A stretch of DNA of 64,000 nt from an uncultured Roseburia sp. GTDB lineage: Bacteria; Bacillota; Clostridia; Lachnospirales; Lachnospiraceae. Position numbers and translations under genes: made by a program. Where the stretch lies: contig CAKRDK010000001.1 in the NCBI GenBank assembly GCA_934309475.1, forward strand, positions 186,001 to 250,000. Reading direction: 5' to 3'. Positions within the stretch are counted from its first letter, which is position 1. Every line of letters begins with the position of its first letter. This document shows, piece after piece, positions 1 through 7,806 of the stretch. The notes beneath the pieces were generated by a model. That model worked only from the letters and a program-made list of their open reading frames with translations. It had not been told where the DNA came from and did no database searches.

Positions 1-171
1 ACCGGACGTTTTCTTCCGCAGTATGATGAATGGATTACCCCGGCATTTCGTAGGGAGCACAAGGATAAAATCAGTTATTTCGAACTGACGGAGGATTTTT
101 TAGCATCCGAAACTATGCTTGCTTCTTATCTTAAGAATCTGGTGCACACCTTTTCCATCCAGAAAAAATAA
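1..171 (+). CDS. C-terminal fragment of an unrecognised protein
   Basis: An open frame enters from the left edge in frame 1 and stops at a TAA at 169-171, giving the last 56 residues of a protein. It is rich in aromatic and charged residues (for example FLPQYDEWITPAF and the tail HTFSIQKK) with no motif I recognise. The gene runs convergently toward galE. No plus-strand T-rich terminator follows directly; the shared hairpin at 312-346 could serve both genes. I assign no function. Confidence 0.6.
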   Translation, partial: TGRFLPQYDEWITPAFRREHKDKISYFELTEDFLASETMLASYLKNLVHTFSIQKK

Positions 172-188
172 TCCGTCTATATAAAAAA

Positions 189-309
189 GAATCCTGCTTG
201 CAGGATTCTCCGCCTGCGGCGGGTCGCATTTGCGACATGATTCAACTCCGCCGCAGTGCGATTCCCGCAAAGCATTTTTGTGTAATAGGAACGAAAGTTC
301 CTATTACAC
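189..309. repeat. Multi-hairpin intergenic element
   Basis: Three consecutive self-complementary units are visible. GAATCCTGC/GCAGGATTC (189-208) is followed on the minus strand by a T-run. CTGCGGCGG (214-222) pairs with CCGCCGCAG (248-256) and encloses GTCGCA/TGCGAC (223-236). A 13-bp perfect stem with a GAAA loop lies at 280-309. No plausible gene lies here. It may be a mobile palindromic repeat or a tandem terminator region; the last unit carries the motif also found near 2433 and 13061. Confidence 0.6.
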
Positions 310-311
310 GA

Positions 312-346
312 AAAACCCGAAACGTTTTCGAAACGCTTCGGGTTTT
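312..346. terminator. Bidirectional terminator after galE
   Basis: AAAACCCGAA (312-321) pairs with TTCGGGTTTT (337-346), with an inner CGTTT/AAACG stem and one A-C mismatch. Runs of A and T flank both sides, so it can end galE on the minus strand and the plus-strand gene that ends at 171. Confidence 0.85.
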
Positions 347-352
347 GTATTT

Positions 353-1369
353 TTAATCTTCGTATCCGTTTGGATTGTTTTTCTGCCATCTCCAGGAATC
401 TGCACACATTTCACGGATTCCGTATTGAGCCTTCCAGCCAAGTTCTCTCTCAGCCTTAGAAGGGTCACAATAACAGGTTGCAATGTCTCCGGCTCTTCTT
501 GGTTTAATCTGATATGGAATCTTGATGTCATTTGCCTCTTCAAAATTCTTAACGATGTCAAGCACGCTGTATCCATGACCTGTACCAAGGTTGTAAATAC
601 ATAATCCTGCTTTTTCTTCAATCTTTTTGAGGGCTTTTACATGACCGACTGCAAGGTCAACCACGTGGATGTAATCACGTACGCCTGTACCATCCGGTGT
701 ATCGTAATCGTTTCCAAAGACACCGAGTTCTTTCAATTTGCCAACGGCAACCTGTGTGATGTAAGGCATCAGGTTGTTTGGAATACCATTCGGGTTCTCT
801 CCCATGGTTCCGCTTGGATGTGCTCCGATTGGGTTAAAATAGCGAAGTAAAATAACGTTCCATTCCGGATCTGCTTTCTGCATATCCATCAATACCTGCT
901 CTAACATGGATTTGGTCCAGCCATATGGGTTGGTGCACTGTCCCTTCGGGCACTCCTCCGTAATCGGGATCTGTGCCGGGTCACCATAAACTGTTGCAGA
1001 AGATGAAAAGATGATGCTCTTGCATCCGTGCTGTCTCATTACATCTACGAGTGTCAATGTACCTGTGATATTGTTGTTGTAATACTCCCAAGGTTTTGCA
1101 ACGGATTCACCGACTGCTTTCAAACCTGCGAAGTGAATACAGCTATCAATTTTTTCTTTTTCAAAAATCTCGTTTAAAATGGTTCTGTCTAAAATGTCAC
1201 CCTTGTAAAACGTAACTTTTTTTCCGGTCAACGCTTTGACACGGTCTAATGATTTCTCGGATGCGTTGCTTAAGTTATCTAACACTACAACTTCATATCC
1301 GGCATTCAATAATTCTACACATGTATGGCTGCCGATGTATCCGGCGCCTCCTGTTACTAAAATTGCCAT
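353..1369 (-). CDS. galE: UDP-glucose 4-epimerase
   Basis: Interconverts UDP-glucose and UDP-galactose in the cytoplasm (Leloir pathway; supplies galactosyl donors). The 338-residue length is typical of GalE. An N-terminal NAD-binding Rossmann motif TGGAGYIG lies at residues 6-13, the SSSATVYG segment with the catalytic Ser/Thr region at 122-129, and the short-chain dehydrogenase YxxxK pair at Y149/K153. A ribosome site AAAAGGAG precedes the ATG. It stands alone between convergent terminators; galT and galK are not in view. A possible -10 (TATAAT, minus strand, 1434-1439) lacks a good -35. Confidence 0.97.
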   Translation of the reverse strand: MAILVTGGAGYIGSHTCVELLNAGYEVVVLDNLSNASEKSLDRVKALTGKKVTFYKGDILDRTILNEIFEKEKIDSCIHFAGLKAVGESVAKPWEYYNNNITGTLTLVDVMRQHGCKSIIFSSSATVYGDPAQIPITEECPKGQCTNPYGWTKSMLEQVLMDMQKADPEWNVILLRYFNPIGAHPSGTMGENPNGIPNNLMPYITQVAVGKLKELGVFGNDYDTPDGTGVRDYIHVVDLAVGHVKALKKIEEKAGLCIYNLGTGHGYSVLDIVKNFEEANDIKIPYQIKPRRAGDIATCYCDPSKAERELGWKAQYGIREMCADSWRWQKNNPNGYED

Positions 1370-1496
1370 AATAAAAACACTCCTTTTTCTCTGTAAACCT
1401 CATTCCAAATGTTTCAGTTGTTTTCTTTCTGTCATTATAATACCGCAGTTTTTCAGAAAAGTATAGCTATAAATGTTTATAATACATGTAAAAATG

Positions 1497-1525
1497 TTGC
1501 ACATTCCATTTCCCCTTATTATAAT
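1497..1525 (+). promoter_or_regulatory. Sigma-A-type promoter of the AraC regulator
   Basis: TTGCAC (1497-1502), a 17-bp spacer and TATAAT (1520-1525) lie about 30 bp before the start codon at 1556. Confidence 0.75.
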
Positions 1526-1555
1526 ATCTATATCGAACGAAAGGATTCTTATACG

Positions 1556-2380
1556 ATGCAGAAAAATTACAAAAATTCTTATAAAGCAACGGAAAAAGAG
1601 TTAGTCTCACTCTCCGTCTACAATGTCGGATACCAGAAATGCGACCCGCTTTATCAGTGGGGACCCGGCGTCCGCGACCATTATCTGATTCATTATATCG
1701 TCTCCGGAAAAGGATTCTACAAGGTAAACCGCCAGACCTATGAGCTTCATGCCGGCGATTCTTTTCTTGTATATCCAAACACGGAAGTTACCTACTACGC
1801 TGACGAATCCGCTCCCTGGGAGTATGCCTGGGTCGGCTTTACGGGAAGCGATGCCTCTATCATATTAAAAGCGACGGATTTTTCGCCGGAGTGCCCTGTC
1901 ATCACAGATACCCCGACCGGAGAGGCAATCCACCGCCAGCTTCTTCACATTTATGACGCGAGAGGAAACGAATTCGAGCACGCCGTCGAGATGACCGGAC
2001 GCCTTTACACAACCCTGGCGCTGTTCATGCATGCCTCCTCGAAATCGGACGTGCAGAATTCCACAAACAGCTATGTGCAAAAAGGGATTGAATTTATCAC
2101 CTCAAACTATTCCTACCCGATTACTGTCGAGGATATTGCTGATTACGTTGGTGTCAGCAGAAGCCACCTGTTCCGCTCCTTTGAATCCGTACTTCATGTT
2201 TCTCCTAAGGAATACCTGACGGATTTCCGCATGAAACAGGCATGTTATCTGTTAGAGCACTCTAACCTCTCCATCACAGCAATCGCCAATTCCGTTGGCT
2301 TTGACAACAGCCTTTACTTTTCTAAGACGTTCCATAAGCGAAAAGGGATGTCGCCAAAGGACTTCCGCAAAAGCGAATAA
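1556..2380 (+). CDS. AraC-family transcriptional regulator
   Basis: A 274-residue two-domain regulator. Residues about 30-100 look like the cupin sugar-sensing domain (HAGDSFLVYP), and residues about 175-272 hold two helix-turn-helix units (DIADYVGVSRSHLFRSF and ITAIANSVGFDNSLYFSKTF), the AraC DNA-binding signature. The frame is open further upstream, but the ATG at 1556 is chosen because GAAAGGA sits just ahead and the promoter TATAAT ends at 1525. AraC proteins of this layout often control carbohydrate use. Its target is unknown; the neighbouring galE is divergently placed but not necessarily regulated. Confidence 0.9.
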   Translation: MQKNYKNSYKATEKELVSLSVYNVGYQKCDPLYQWGPGVRDHYLIHYIVSGKGFYKVNRQTYELHAGDSFLVYPNTEVTYYADESAPWEYAWVGFTGSDASIILKATDFSPECPVITDTPTGEAIHRQLLHIYDARGNEFEHAVEMTGRLYTTLALFMHASSKSDVQNSTNSYVQKGIEFITSNYSYPITVEDIADYVGVSRSHLFRSFESVLHVSPKEYLTDFRMKQACYLLEHSNLSITAIANSVGFDNSLYFSKTFHKRKGMSPKDFRKSE

Positions 2381-2447
2381 CTTTTCTCAATATTGTTCGT
2401 AATATCTAACCTAAATCACATTAAAATAAAGTTTCCTATTATATAAG

Positions 2448-2482
2448 AAATTCCCGAATGGCACATGCCTTCCGGGAATTTT
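2448..2482. terminator. Bidirectional terminator between the AraC regulator and rplT
   Basis: AAATTCCCGAATGGCA (2448-2463) pairs with TGCCTTCCGGGAATTT (2466-2481), with a two-base loop and one mismatched region. T-rich tails follow in both directions, so it ends the plus-strand regulator and the infC-rpmI-rplT operon. Confidence 0.85.
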
Positions 2483-2495
2483 AAAATACTTTTTC

Positions 2496-2852
2496 TTAAG
2501 CTACTGCTTTTTTAGCGAGTTCAGCAAGTGCTGCAAATCCTTCTGCATCATTTACTGCCATCTCTGCTAACATTTTACGGTTGATTTCAACACCAGATAC
2601 TTTTAATCCGTGCATCATCTGGCTGTAAGAGATTCCATTCATTCTAGCTGCTGCGTTGATACGAGCGATCCATAACTGACGGAACTGTCTCTTTCTTTCT
2701 TTTCTACCAGCATAAGAACTTGTTAAGGCTCTCATAACTGACTGTTTTGCTACTCTATACTGTTTAGATCTAGCGCCTCTGTATCCTTTTGCTAATTTTA
2801 AAACTCTATTATGTCTTTTTTTAGCGCCTAAACCGCCTTTAACTCTTGCCAT
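2496..2852 (-). CDS. rplT: 50S ribosomal protein L20
   Basis: A 118-residue basic protein with the L20 start [19 protein letters not shown] and the conserved segment [15 protein letters not shown]. It binds 23S rRNA early in large-subunit assembly. In Firmicutes, L20 is also the repressor of its own operon by binding the infC leader (established for B. subtilis); the leader at 3640-3800 fits that model. It is the last gene of infC-rpmI-rplT, 24 bp after rpmI. Confidence 0.98.
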   Translation of the reverse strand: MARVKGGLGAKKRHNRVLKLAKGYRGARSKQYRVAKQSVMRALTSSYAGRKERKRQFRQLWIARINAAARMNGISYSQMMHGLKVSGVEINRKMLAEMAVNDAEGFAALAELAKKAVA

Positions 2853-2876
2853 TTTTTATTCCTCCTTAACTCTTTC

Positions 2877-3074
2877 CTATAAGTATGGTAAAATCTTCTT
2901 CATGTTCTTAACATTTGTTGCATCAACAGTTGTTGCTTTTCTAAGATTTCTCTTAGTCTTTGTTGTTTTCTTTGTTAAGATATGTCTCTTGTAAGCTTTA
3001 TTTCTTTTTAATTTTCCTGTTCCTGTAACTTTGAAACGTTTTGCAGCTGCTCTGCTAGTTTTCATTTTTGGCAT
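2877..3074 (-). CDS. rpmI: 50S ribosomal protein L35
   Basis: A 65-residue, very basic protein beginning [20 protein letters not shown], the diagnostic L35 N-terminus. It is a structural protein of the large ribosomal subunit. The middle gene of infC-rpmI-rplT, preceded by a clear AAGGAGG-type ribosome site. Confidence 0.98.
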   Translation of the reverse strand: MPKMKTSRAAAKRFKVTGTGKLKRNKAYKRHILTKKTTKTKRNLRKATTVDATNVKNMKKILPYL

Positions 3075-3118
3075 GATGTGTTTTCCTCCTTAAAATAAGT
3101 TGACTTGTAGCGTTGCTA

Positions 3119-3625
3119 CTACTTTCTTTCTGCCAGCACCATACTGATACTTCTGCCTTCAATTTTTGGTGCTTTTTCCACTACTGCTACCTCAGACATG
3201 CTTTCCGCAAAATCATCCAGGATGTGTTTGCTTGCATTCATGTGAGCCATCTCACGTCCACGGAATCTTAAAGTAATTTTTACTTTGTCTCCTTTTGCAA
3301 TGAACTTCTTGGCAGCATTCATTTTGGTATTCAAATCATTAGATTCAATATTTGGTGATAAGCGAATCTCTTTCAGCTCTACAACCTTCTGTTTCTTCTT
3401 GGCTTCTTTGTCTTTTCTCGCCATTTCATATCTGTATTTACCGTAATCGATAATCTTACAAACAGGTGGTTTGGCTGTTGGAGCAATTTTAACTAAATCA
3501 AGTTCTACTTCCTCGGCAAGCTTCATTGCCTCTCTCGCTGACATAATGCCAAGCTGTTCTCCATCTTTTCCAATCAGACGCACTTCTTTATCTCTGATCT
3601 GTTCATTAATCATTAACTCGCTAAT
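3119..3625 (-). CDS. infC: Translation initiation factor IF-3, probable AUU start
   Basis: IF-3 prevents premature subunit joining and checks start-codon and initiator-tRNA pairing. The N-domain (INEQIRDKEVRLIG, YGKYRYE), a lysine-rich linker (KDKEAKKKQKVVELKEIRL) and the C-domain (KGDKVKITLRFRGREM) are all present. The first ATG (3613) lies 21 bp from the only good Shine-Dalgarno, GGAGGTG (3633-3639). An in-frame ATT at 3623-3625 sits at normal spacing, giving 168 residues. AUU starts are a known infC autoregulatory feature. Shares a transcript with rpmI and rplT. Confidence 0.95.
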   Translation of the reverse strand: MSELMINEQIRDKEVRLIGKDGEQLGIMSAREAMKLAEEVELDLVKIAPTAKPPVCKIIDYGKYRYEMARKDKEAKKKQKVVELKEIRLSPNIESNDLNTKMNAAKKFIAKGDKVKITLRFRGREMAHMNASKHILDDFAESMSEVAVVEKAPKIEGRSISMVLAERK

Positions 3626-3639
3626 GGTATTGCACCTCC

Positions 3640-3800
3640 AAAATAAATTTTACATAAAAAAAGTGGATAGGCAGACTATCCACAATCATTCAAAATGCGA
3701 AAATGCAATGTTTGAAATATGAACCATGAGTCACTCTTTGTCTTCCATAGAAGAACTGTGCTCCGGTGAGAGTGGATACTCTACTTTGTTTTCTTACAAC
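3640..3800 (-). ncRNA. infC-rpmI-rplT leader with attenuator (L20-leader type)
   Basis: About 160 nt lie between the predicted transcription start and the infC ribosome site. Near the 3' end is an intrinsic terminator. Upstream, a TATCCAC segment (3772-3778) is complementary to the 5' arm of that terminator, so an antiterminator can form. This matches the L20-controlled transcription attenuation known from B. subtilis infC. The detailed fold was judged by eye only. Confidence 0.7.
3656..3683 (-). terminator. Attenuator terminator in the infC leader
   Basis: On the minus strand GTGGATAG, a five-base loop and CTATCCAC form a perfect 8-bp stem followed by seven T. It lies before infC, so it acts as a conditional attenuator rather than an end-of-operon signal. 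Confidence 0.85.
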
Positions 3801-3806
3801 CTCATT

Positions 3807-3835
3807 ACTATACCATACTCTATTTTTTCTGTCAA
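3807..3835 (-). promoter_or_regulatory. Promoter of infC-rpmI-rplT
   Basis: TTGACA (3835-3830), a 17-bp spacer and TATAGT (3812-3807) form a near-consensus sigma-A promoter on the minus strand. Confidence 0.85.
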
Positions 3836-3879
3836 CCATTTTTCTCACATTCATTTTTCTTTTTCCGGAAACCATTGTA

Positions 3880-3888
3880 TGCTATAAT
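3880..3888 (+). promoter_or_regulatory. Extended -10 promoter of the PHP-domain gene
   Basis: TGC directly before TATAAT (3883-3888) makes an extended -10; the -35 region is weak. It lies about 35 bp before the ATG at 3922 and is divergent from the infC promoter. Confidence 0.6.
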
Positions 3889-3921
3889 ATCTTACATAAT
3901 GAAAAGAAAGGAATCGCAATT

Positions 3922-4773
3922 ATGATGGAACGAAAAATCATTGATTTACATACACACTCCACCGAGTCTGACGGTACCTGCACCCCGGAAGAACTGATGG
4001 CAGAAGCAAAGCACGCCGGTCTCAGCGCCATTGCCTTAACCGACCACGACACCCTCTCCGGTATCCCGAAGGCTCGAGCACTCGCCTCCGAATACGGCAT
4101 TGAATTTATCCCCGGCGTCGAACTCTCCACGTCCTATCAGGAAAAAGAAGTTCACATTGTCGGTCTCTTCCTAGATGAGAAGAATCCTCTTCTTTGTGAA
4201 AAATTAGACGACTTCCGGAAATGCCGTGACGCACGCAACGAGAAAATGGTTGCAGCACTGCAAAAAGAAGGATTTTCAATTACGATGGAAGCTCTGATGG
4301 CTGAGAATCCAGACTGTGTGGTAACCCGCGCCAATATCGCACGCTTTCTGTTAAACCATGGCGAAATTGGAAGTATCAACGAGGCTTTCCGCAAATACAT
4401 CGGTGACGGCTGCAAATGCTATGTCGGAAGATTTAAGGTCTCCCCGATGGAAGCCGTCTCCCTCATCAAAAATGCCGGTGGGCTTGCCATCTTAGCGCAT
4501 CCGCTTCTCTACCATATGAAGCCAAAAGAATTGCGCGAGCTTATCCTCACTTTAAAAGAAGCCGGATTAGACGGTATCGAAGCCATCTATTCTACTTATA
4601 CCACCGGCGATGAACAGCAGGTCAAACGCCTGGCAAAAGAATACGACCTGCTGATTAGCGGTGGTTCGGATTTCCACGGACAGAACAAACCGCATATTCA
4701 CCTTGGTACCGGAACCGGTCATCTCTACGTTCCTTACTCGGTCTTAGAAAATTTAAAATCCGCGTTGCCCTGA
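3922..4773 (+). CDS. PHP-domain phosphoesterase (COG0613, RNase AM/TrpH-like)
   Basis: A 283-residue PHP-superfamily metalloenzyme. Metal-binding motifs appear in order: H10/H12/D17 (LHTHSTESDG), D41/H42/D43 (TDHD), E67 (GVELS), H78, H193 (LAHP) and D250/H252 (GSDFHG). Family members such as E. coli YciV remove 5' nucleotides from RNA and hydrolyse 3',5'-nucleoside bisphosphates; that role here is by family. The frame extends upstream, but the ATG at 3922 follows AAAGGA at good spacing and lies after the promoter. Single-gene unit. Confidence 0.88.
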   Translation: MMERKIIDLHTHSTESDGTCTPEELMAEAKHAGLSAIALTDHDTLSGIPKARALASEYGIEFIPGVELSTSYQEKEVHIVGLFLDEKNPLLCEKLDDFRKCRDARNEKMVAALQKEGFSITMEALMAENPDCVVTRANIARFLLNHGEIGSINEAFRKYIGDGCKCYVGRFKVSPMEAVSLIKNAGGLAILAHPLLYHMKPKELRELILTLKEAGLDGIEAIYSTYTTGDEQQVKRLAKEYDLLISGGSDFHGQNKPHIHLGTGTGHLYVPYSVLENLKSALP

Positions 4774-4789
4774 ACGGGCACGCGGATTT
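4756..4789 (+). terminator. Terminator overlapping the PHP gene stop codon
   Basis: AAATCCGCG (4756-4764) pairs with CGCGGATTT (4781-4789), with an inner TGCCC/GGGCA stem. The hairpin contains the stop codon, and a T-rich stretch follows. Confidence 0.85.
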
Positions 4790-4792
4790 CTT

Positions 4793-5611
4793 CTATTTTA
4801 AAATAAAACGTTCGATTACTTCTGCAACTGCATCATGTTCGCAGTCATTCTGCGTCACATAGTTTGCAGCTTTCTTGACATCGTTTTTGGCATTTGCAAC
4901 CGCAACTCCTAATTTTGCCATCTTAATCATGAAAATATCATTTGTCTCGTCCCCGATTGCAATCGTATTCTCATGCGGTACATCTAAAATCTTGCTGATG
5001 TACTGGATTGCGTATCCCTTGTCTGTCTCAAACGGACAGTATTCTAAGTATTCATCACATGAGAAGAAACTGTTGCACCGTCCCCTTTCCCACGCAAGAT
5101 TCTCTTTCTGGAATTGTTCAAGCTTTTTCCTGTCATCTAAGCTGATCAAAAGCACTTTCTGCGGTTCTTCCTCTAATGCCTCATAAATCTTTGGTGCAAT
5201 CTTATATTGCATCTTACTGTTTTTCACATAAAAATCGAGTTCTTTCGTATGCTTTTTCGTAATGATATCCGTGTTGGTATAAGTCTGCACATAGATGCCT
5301 GCCTTCTGTGCACGCTCAAACAATTCCTGCACATATTCAATCGGCAGTGACTTTTTCATTAAAATGCGGTCCGCCGCGCAGTCATATAACACAGCTCCAT
5401 TAAACGCAATCATGTAGCATCCCGGCATGGTAAGTCCAAGGTCTTTTGCAACCTTTCTTCCGCTCTCAACAGCGCGCCCCGTGGCAATCACAAAGTAATG
5501 CCCCTGTTTTAGCATCTTATGAATGGCTTCTCTATTCCGCGGCGTAATCTCCTTGTCCTTGTTCAATAAAGTTCCATCCAAATCTGAAAATAAAATCTTT
5601 CTGTCGTTCAT
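4793..5611 (-). CDS. Cof-type HAD-IIB phosphatase
   Basis: A 272-residue haloacid-dehalogenase-family hydrolase. Motif I DLDGTLL (residues 10-16) carries the nucleophile aspartate, a TGR threonine motif follows near residue 60, and the C-terminal IGDETND supplies metal-binding aspartates. The long insertion between motifs is the type IIB cap. Such enzymes dephosphorylate sugar phosphates, flavin or pyridoxal phosphates; the substrate cannot be read from sequence. It is the last gene of the pheA-ppk unit, 35 bp after ppk. Confidence 0.88.
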   Translation of the reverse strand: MNDRKILFSDLDGTLLNKDKEITPRNREAIHKMLKQGHYFVIATGRAVESGRKVAKDLGLTMPGCYMIAFNGAVLYDCAADRILMKKSLPIEYVQELFERAQKAGIYVQTYTNTDIITKKHTKELDFYVKNSKMQYKIAPKIYEALEEEPQKVLLISLDDRKKLEQFQKENLAWERGRCNSFFSCDEYLEYCPFETDKGYAIQYISKILDVPHENTIAIGDETNDIFMIKMAKLGVAVANAKNDVKKAANYVTQNDCEHDAVAEVIERFILK

Positions 5612-5646
5612 GTCTCTTCTCCCTTTTTTATTTTCCCTACATCAAC

Positions 5647-7791
5647 TTATTCTACAGGCTGCGCCGGAACAAACACCCTCTCTTTGTAAATATGCTCCTG
5701 CCTCGGCACTGCGGCGATTGCTTCCTTGCAGAACTGCTCCTGCGAATTCACCAATACCTTACCACGCTTATCAATTTTCTCATATTCACCGTTTGCTTTC
5801 AGCACACGGGCTTTTGTGTTATCACTTAACTCCACCTCAAGTATATGATACACTCTTTTCTTTATTTCGTCATCTAACACCGGGAAAATAATCTCCACTC
5901 TTCGGTCAAGATTTCGCGGCATCCAGTCCGCACTTCCCATGTAGATATCTTCCTCTCCATCATTATAAAAATAAAAAATACGGCTGTGCTCTAAGAAATT
6001 TCCTACGATTGAGCGCACGCTGATGTTCTCACTCACTCCCGGAATCCCGGTCTTCAAACAACAGATACCACGCACAATAAGCTGAATCTCTACCCCGGAG
6101 GAAGCAGCCTTATAAAGTGCTTCGATGATTCCCGCATCGCAAAGCGAATTCATCTTTGCGATAATTTTCGCTGGTCTTCCCTCTTTTGCATGCTTCGTCT
6201 CCCGCTCAATCAGTTTCATGAACTTTGCGCGAAGCCAGATTGGTGCTACGACAAGTTCATTCCACGACAGCGGCTCCGAATAACCGGATAACATGTTAAA
6301 GACTGCCGTTGCATCCTCGCCGATGGATTCCTGACAGGTAAAAATACCACAGTCCGTATATAATTTTGCAGTGGAATCATTATAGTTTCCGGTTCCCAAA
6401 TGCACGTATCTACGAATTCCGTCTTCTTCTTTCCTAACTACGAGCGCAATCTTACTGTGTGTCTTCAACCCTACCAGACCATAGATAACATGGCATCCTG
6501 CCTTCTCAAGTTTTTTCGCCCAGACAATGTTATTTTCCTCATCAAATCTGGCTTTTAATTCTACGAGAACCGATACCTGCTTTCCATTTTCTGCAGCGCG
6601 CGCCAAAGCTGCGATAATCGGAGAATTCCCGCTGACACGGTACAGGGTCTGCTTGATTGCTAATACTTTCGGGTCTGTCGCTGCCTGGCGGATAAAGTCA
6701 ACTACCGGGTCAAACGTCTGGTACGGATGATGCAGCAGAATATCTCCCGCCGCAATCGCATCAAAAATATTTTCGCCCGGCGCAATCTCCGGTACTCGCT
6801 GCGGCACATATGGTTTGACTCTCAAATCATCACAGCCCTCAAGTCCATACATTTTCATCAAAAATGTGAGGTCAATCGGACCCGATATCTCAAAGATGTC
6901 TTCTTTTGCCACCTTCAATTCCGTCTTTAAGAAATTCAAAAGCTTCGCATCAATTCCGGATTCTACCTCTAACCGGATGACCTCTCCCCACTGACGCATC
7001 TTAAGCTGTTTCTGAATCTCTTTTAAAAGGTCAGCCGCCTCATCCTCATCGATGGTTAAATCGGCGTTTCGCATGATACGGTACGGACACGCACATAACA
7101 CCTTATAATTTAAAAACAACTTATCGATGTTGCGCTCTATCATCTGTTCGAGCAGGATAAATACTTTTTCTTCCGGTTCCTCGGACGGAATCTGAATCAG
7201 TCTCGGAAGTACACTCGGCACCTGCACCGTTGCAAAATCAATCTCTTCTTTTTTCTTGCCGTCTTTTTCTTTTTTCCCGGAAAGGAGTGCGGCAATGTTT
7301 AGTGTTTTATTGCGAATAAGCGGAAACGGTCTTGAGGCATCCACCGCCATCGGCGTGAGTACCGGGTAAACGCTGTCTTCAAAATACCGGTCAACAAAAT
7401 CTGCCTGTTCCTTTGTTAGCTTCTCATGTTCATCAATAATCCGGATATGATGCTGTTCCATAAGCGGAACTAATGACCGGTTGTAAGTCGAATACTGTGT
7501 CTCCACTAACTCTCTCGTCTTCACATTGATTGCCGCTAACTGCTCACCTGCCGTCATTCCCGCAATATCTTTTTTCTTATAATTGGCATGTACCATGTCT
7601 TTTAAAGAAGCGACACGCACCATGTAAAACTCATCTAAATTCGATGCTGTAATGCTCAAAAACTTTAAACGTTCCAAAAGCGGATTGTTCTTATCGCGCG
7701 CTTCACTTAAAACTCTATAGTCAAACTTTAACCAGCTTAACTCTCTGTTCTCATAATACTCTGTGTTTCGAAATTCTTTCTTCTTATCCAT
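5647..7791 (-). CDS. ppk1: Polyphosphate kinase
   Basis: Reversibly transfers the ATP gamma-phosphate to inorganic polyphosphate. The N-terminal domain ENRELSWLKFDYRVL, the phospho-histidine segment GLKTHSK (H445), YVHLGTGNYN, and a second active-site histidine in LEHSRIFYFYN with SADWMPRNLDRR downstream all match PPK1. The ATG at 7791 gives 714 residues and has GGGAG ahead; a TTG 15 bp upstream lacks a ribosome site. It starts 15 bp after ppx, so synthesis and breakdown of polyphosphate are co-expressed. Confidence 0.97.
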   Translation of the reverse strand: MDKKKEFRNTEYYENRELSWLKFDYRVLSEARDKNNPLLERLKFLSITASNLDEFYMVRVASLKDMVHANYKKKDIAGMTAGEQLAAINVKTRELVETQYSTYNRSLVPLMEQHHIRIIDEHEKLTKEQADFVDRYFEDSVYPVLTPMAVDASRPFPLIRNKTLNIAALLSGKKEKDGKKKEEIDFATVQVPSVLPRLIQIPSEEPEEKVFILLEQMIERNIDKLFLNYKVLCACPYRIMRNADLTIDEDEAADLLKEIQKQLKMRQWGEVIRLEVESGIDAKLLNFLKTELKVAKEDIFEISGPIDLTFLMKMYGLEGCDDLRVKPYVPQRVPEIAPGENIFDAIAAGDILLHHPYQTFDPVVDFIRQAATDPKVLAIKQTLYRVSGNSPIIAALARAAENGKQVSVLVELKARFDEENNIVWAKKLEKAGCHVIYGLVGLKTHSKIALVVRKEEDGIRRYVHLGTGNYNDSTAKLYTDCGIFTCQESIGEDATAVFNMLSGYSEPLSWNELVVAPIWLRAKFMKLIERETKHAKEGRPAKIIAKMNSLCDAGIIEALYKAASSGVEIQLIVRGICCLKTGIPGVSENISVRSIVGNFLEHSRIFYFYNDGEEDIYMGSADWMPRNLDRRVEIIFPVLDDEIKKRVYHILEVELSDNTKARVLKANGEYEKIDKRGKVLVNSQEQFCKEAIAAVPRQEHIYKERVFVPAQPVE

Positions 7792-7806
7792 ATGCCAATC
7801 TCCCAA

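Noticed and set aside
230-604. Plus-strand open frame over the intergenic element and galE 3' end
   Set aside because: It lies mainly over galE and the hairpin region, lacks a ribosome site and has no protein-like pattern.
1434-1464. galE promoter
   Set aside because: A TATAAT is present on the minus strand but no acceptable -35 or extended -10, so it is not listed as a feature.
1409-1555. N-terminal extension of the AraC regulator
   Set aside because: The promoter -10 lies at 1520-1525, so the extension cannot be transcribed from it; the ATG at 1556 has a ribosome site.
3690-3875. 61-residue minus-strand open frame in the infC leader
   Set aside because: It spans the promoter and has no ribosome site; the region is better explained as an attenuator leader.
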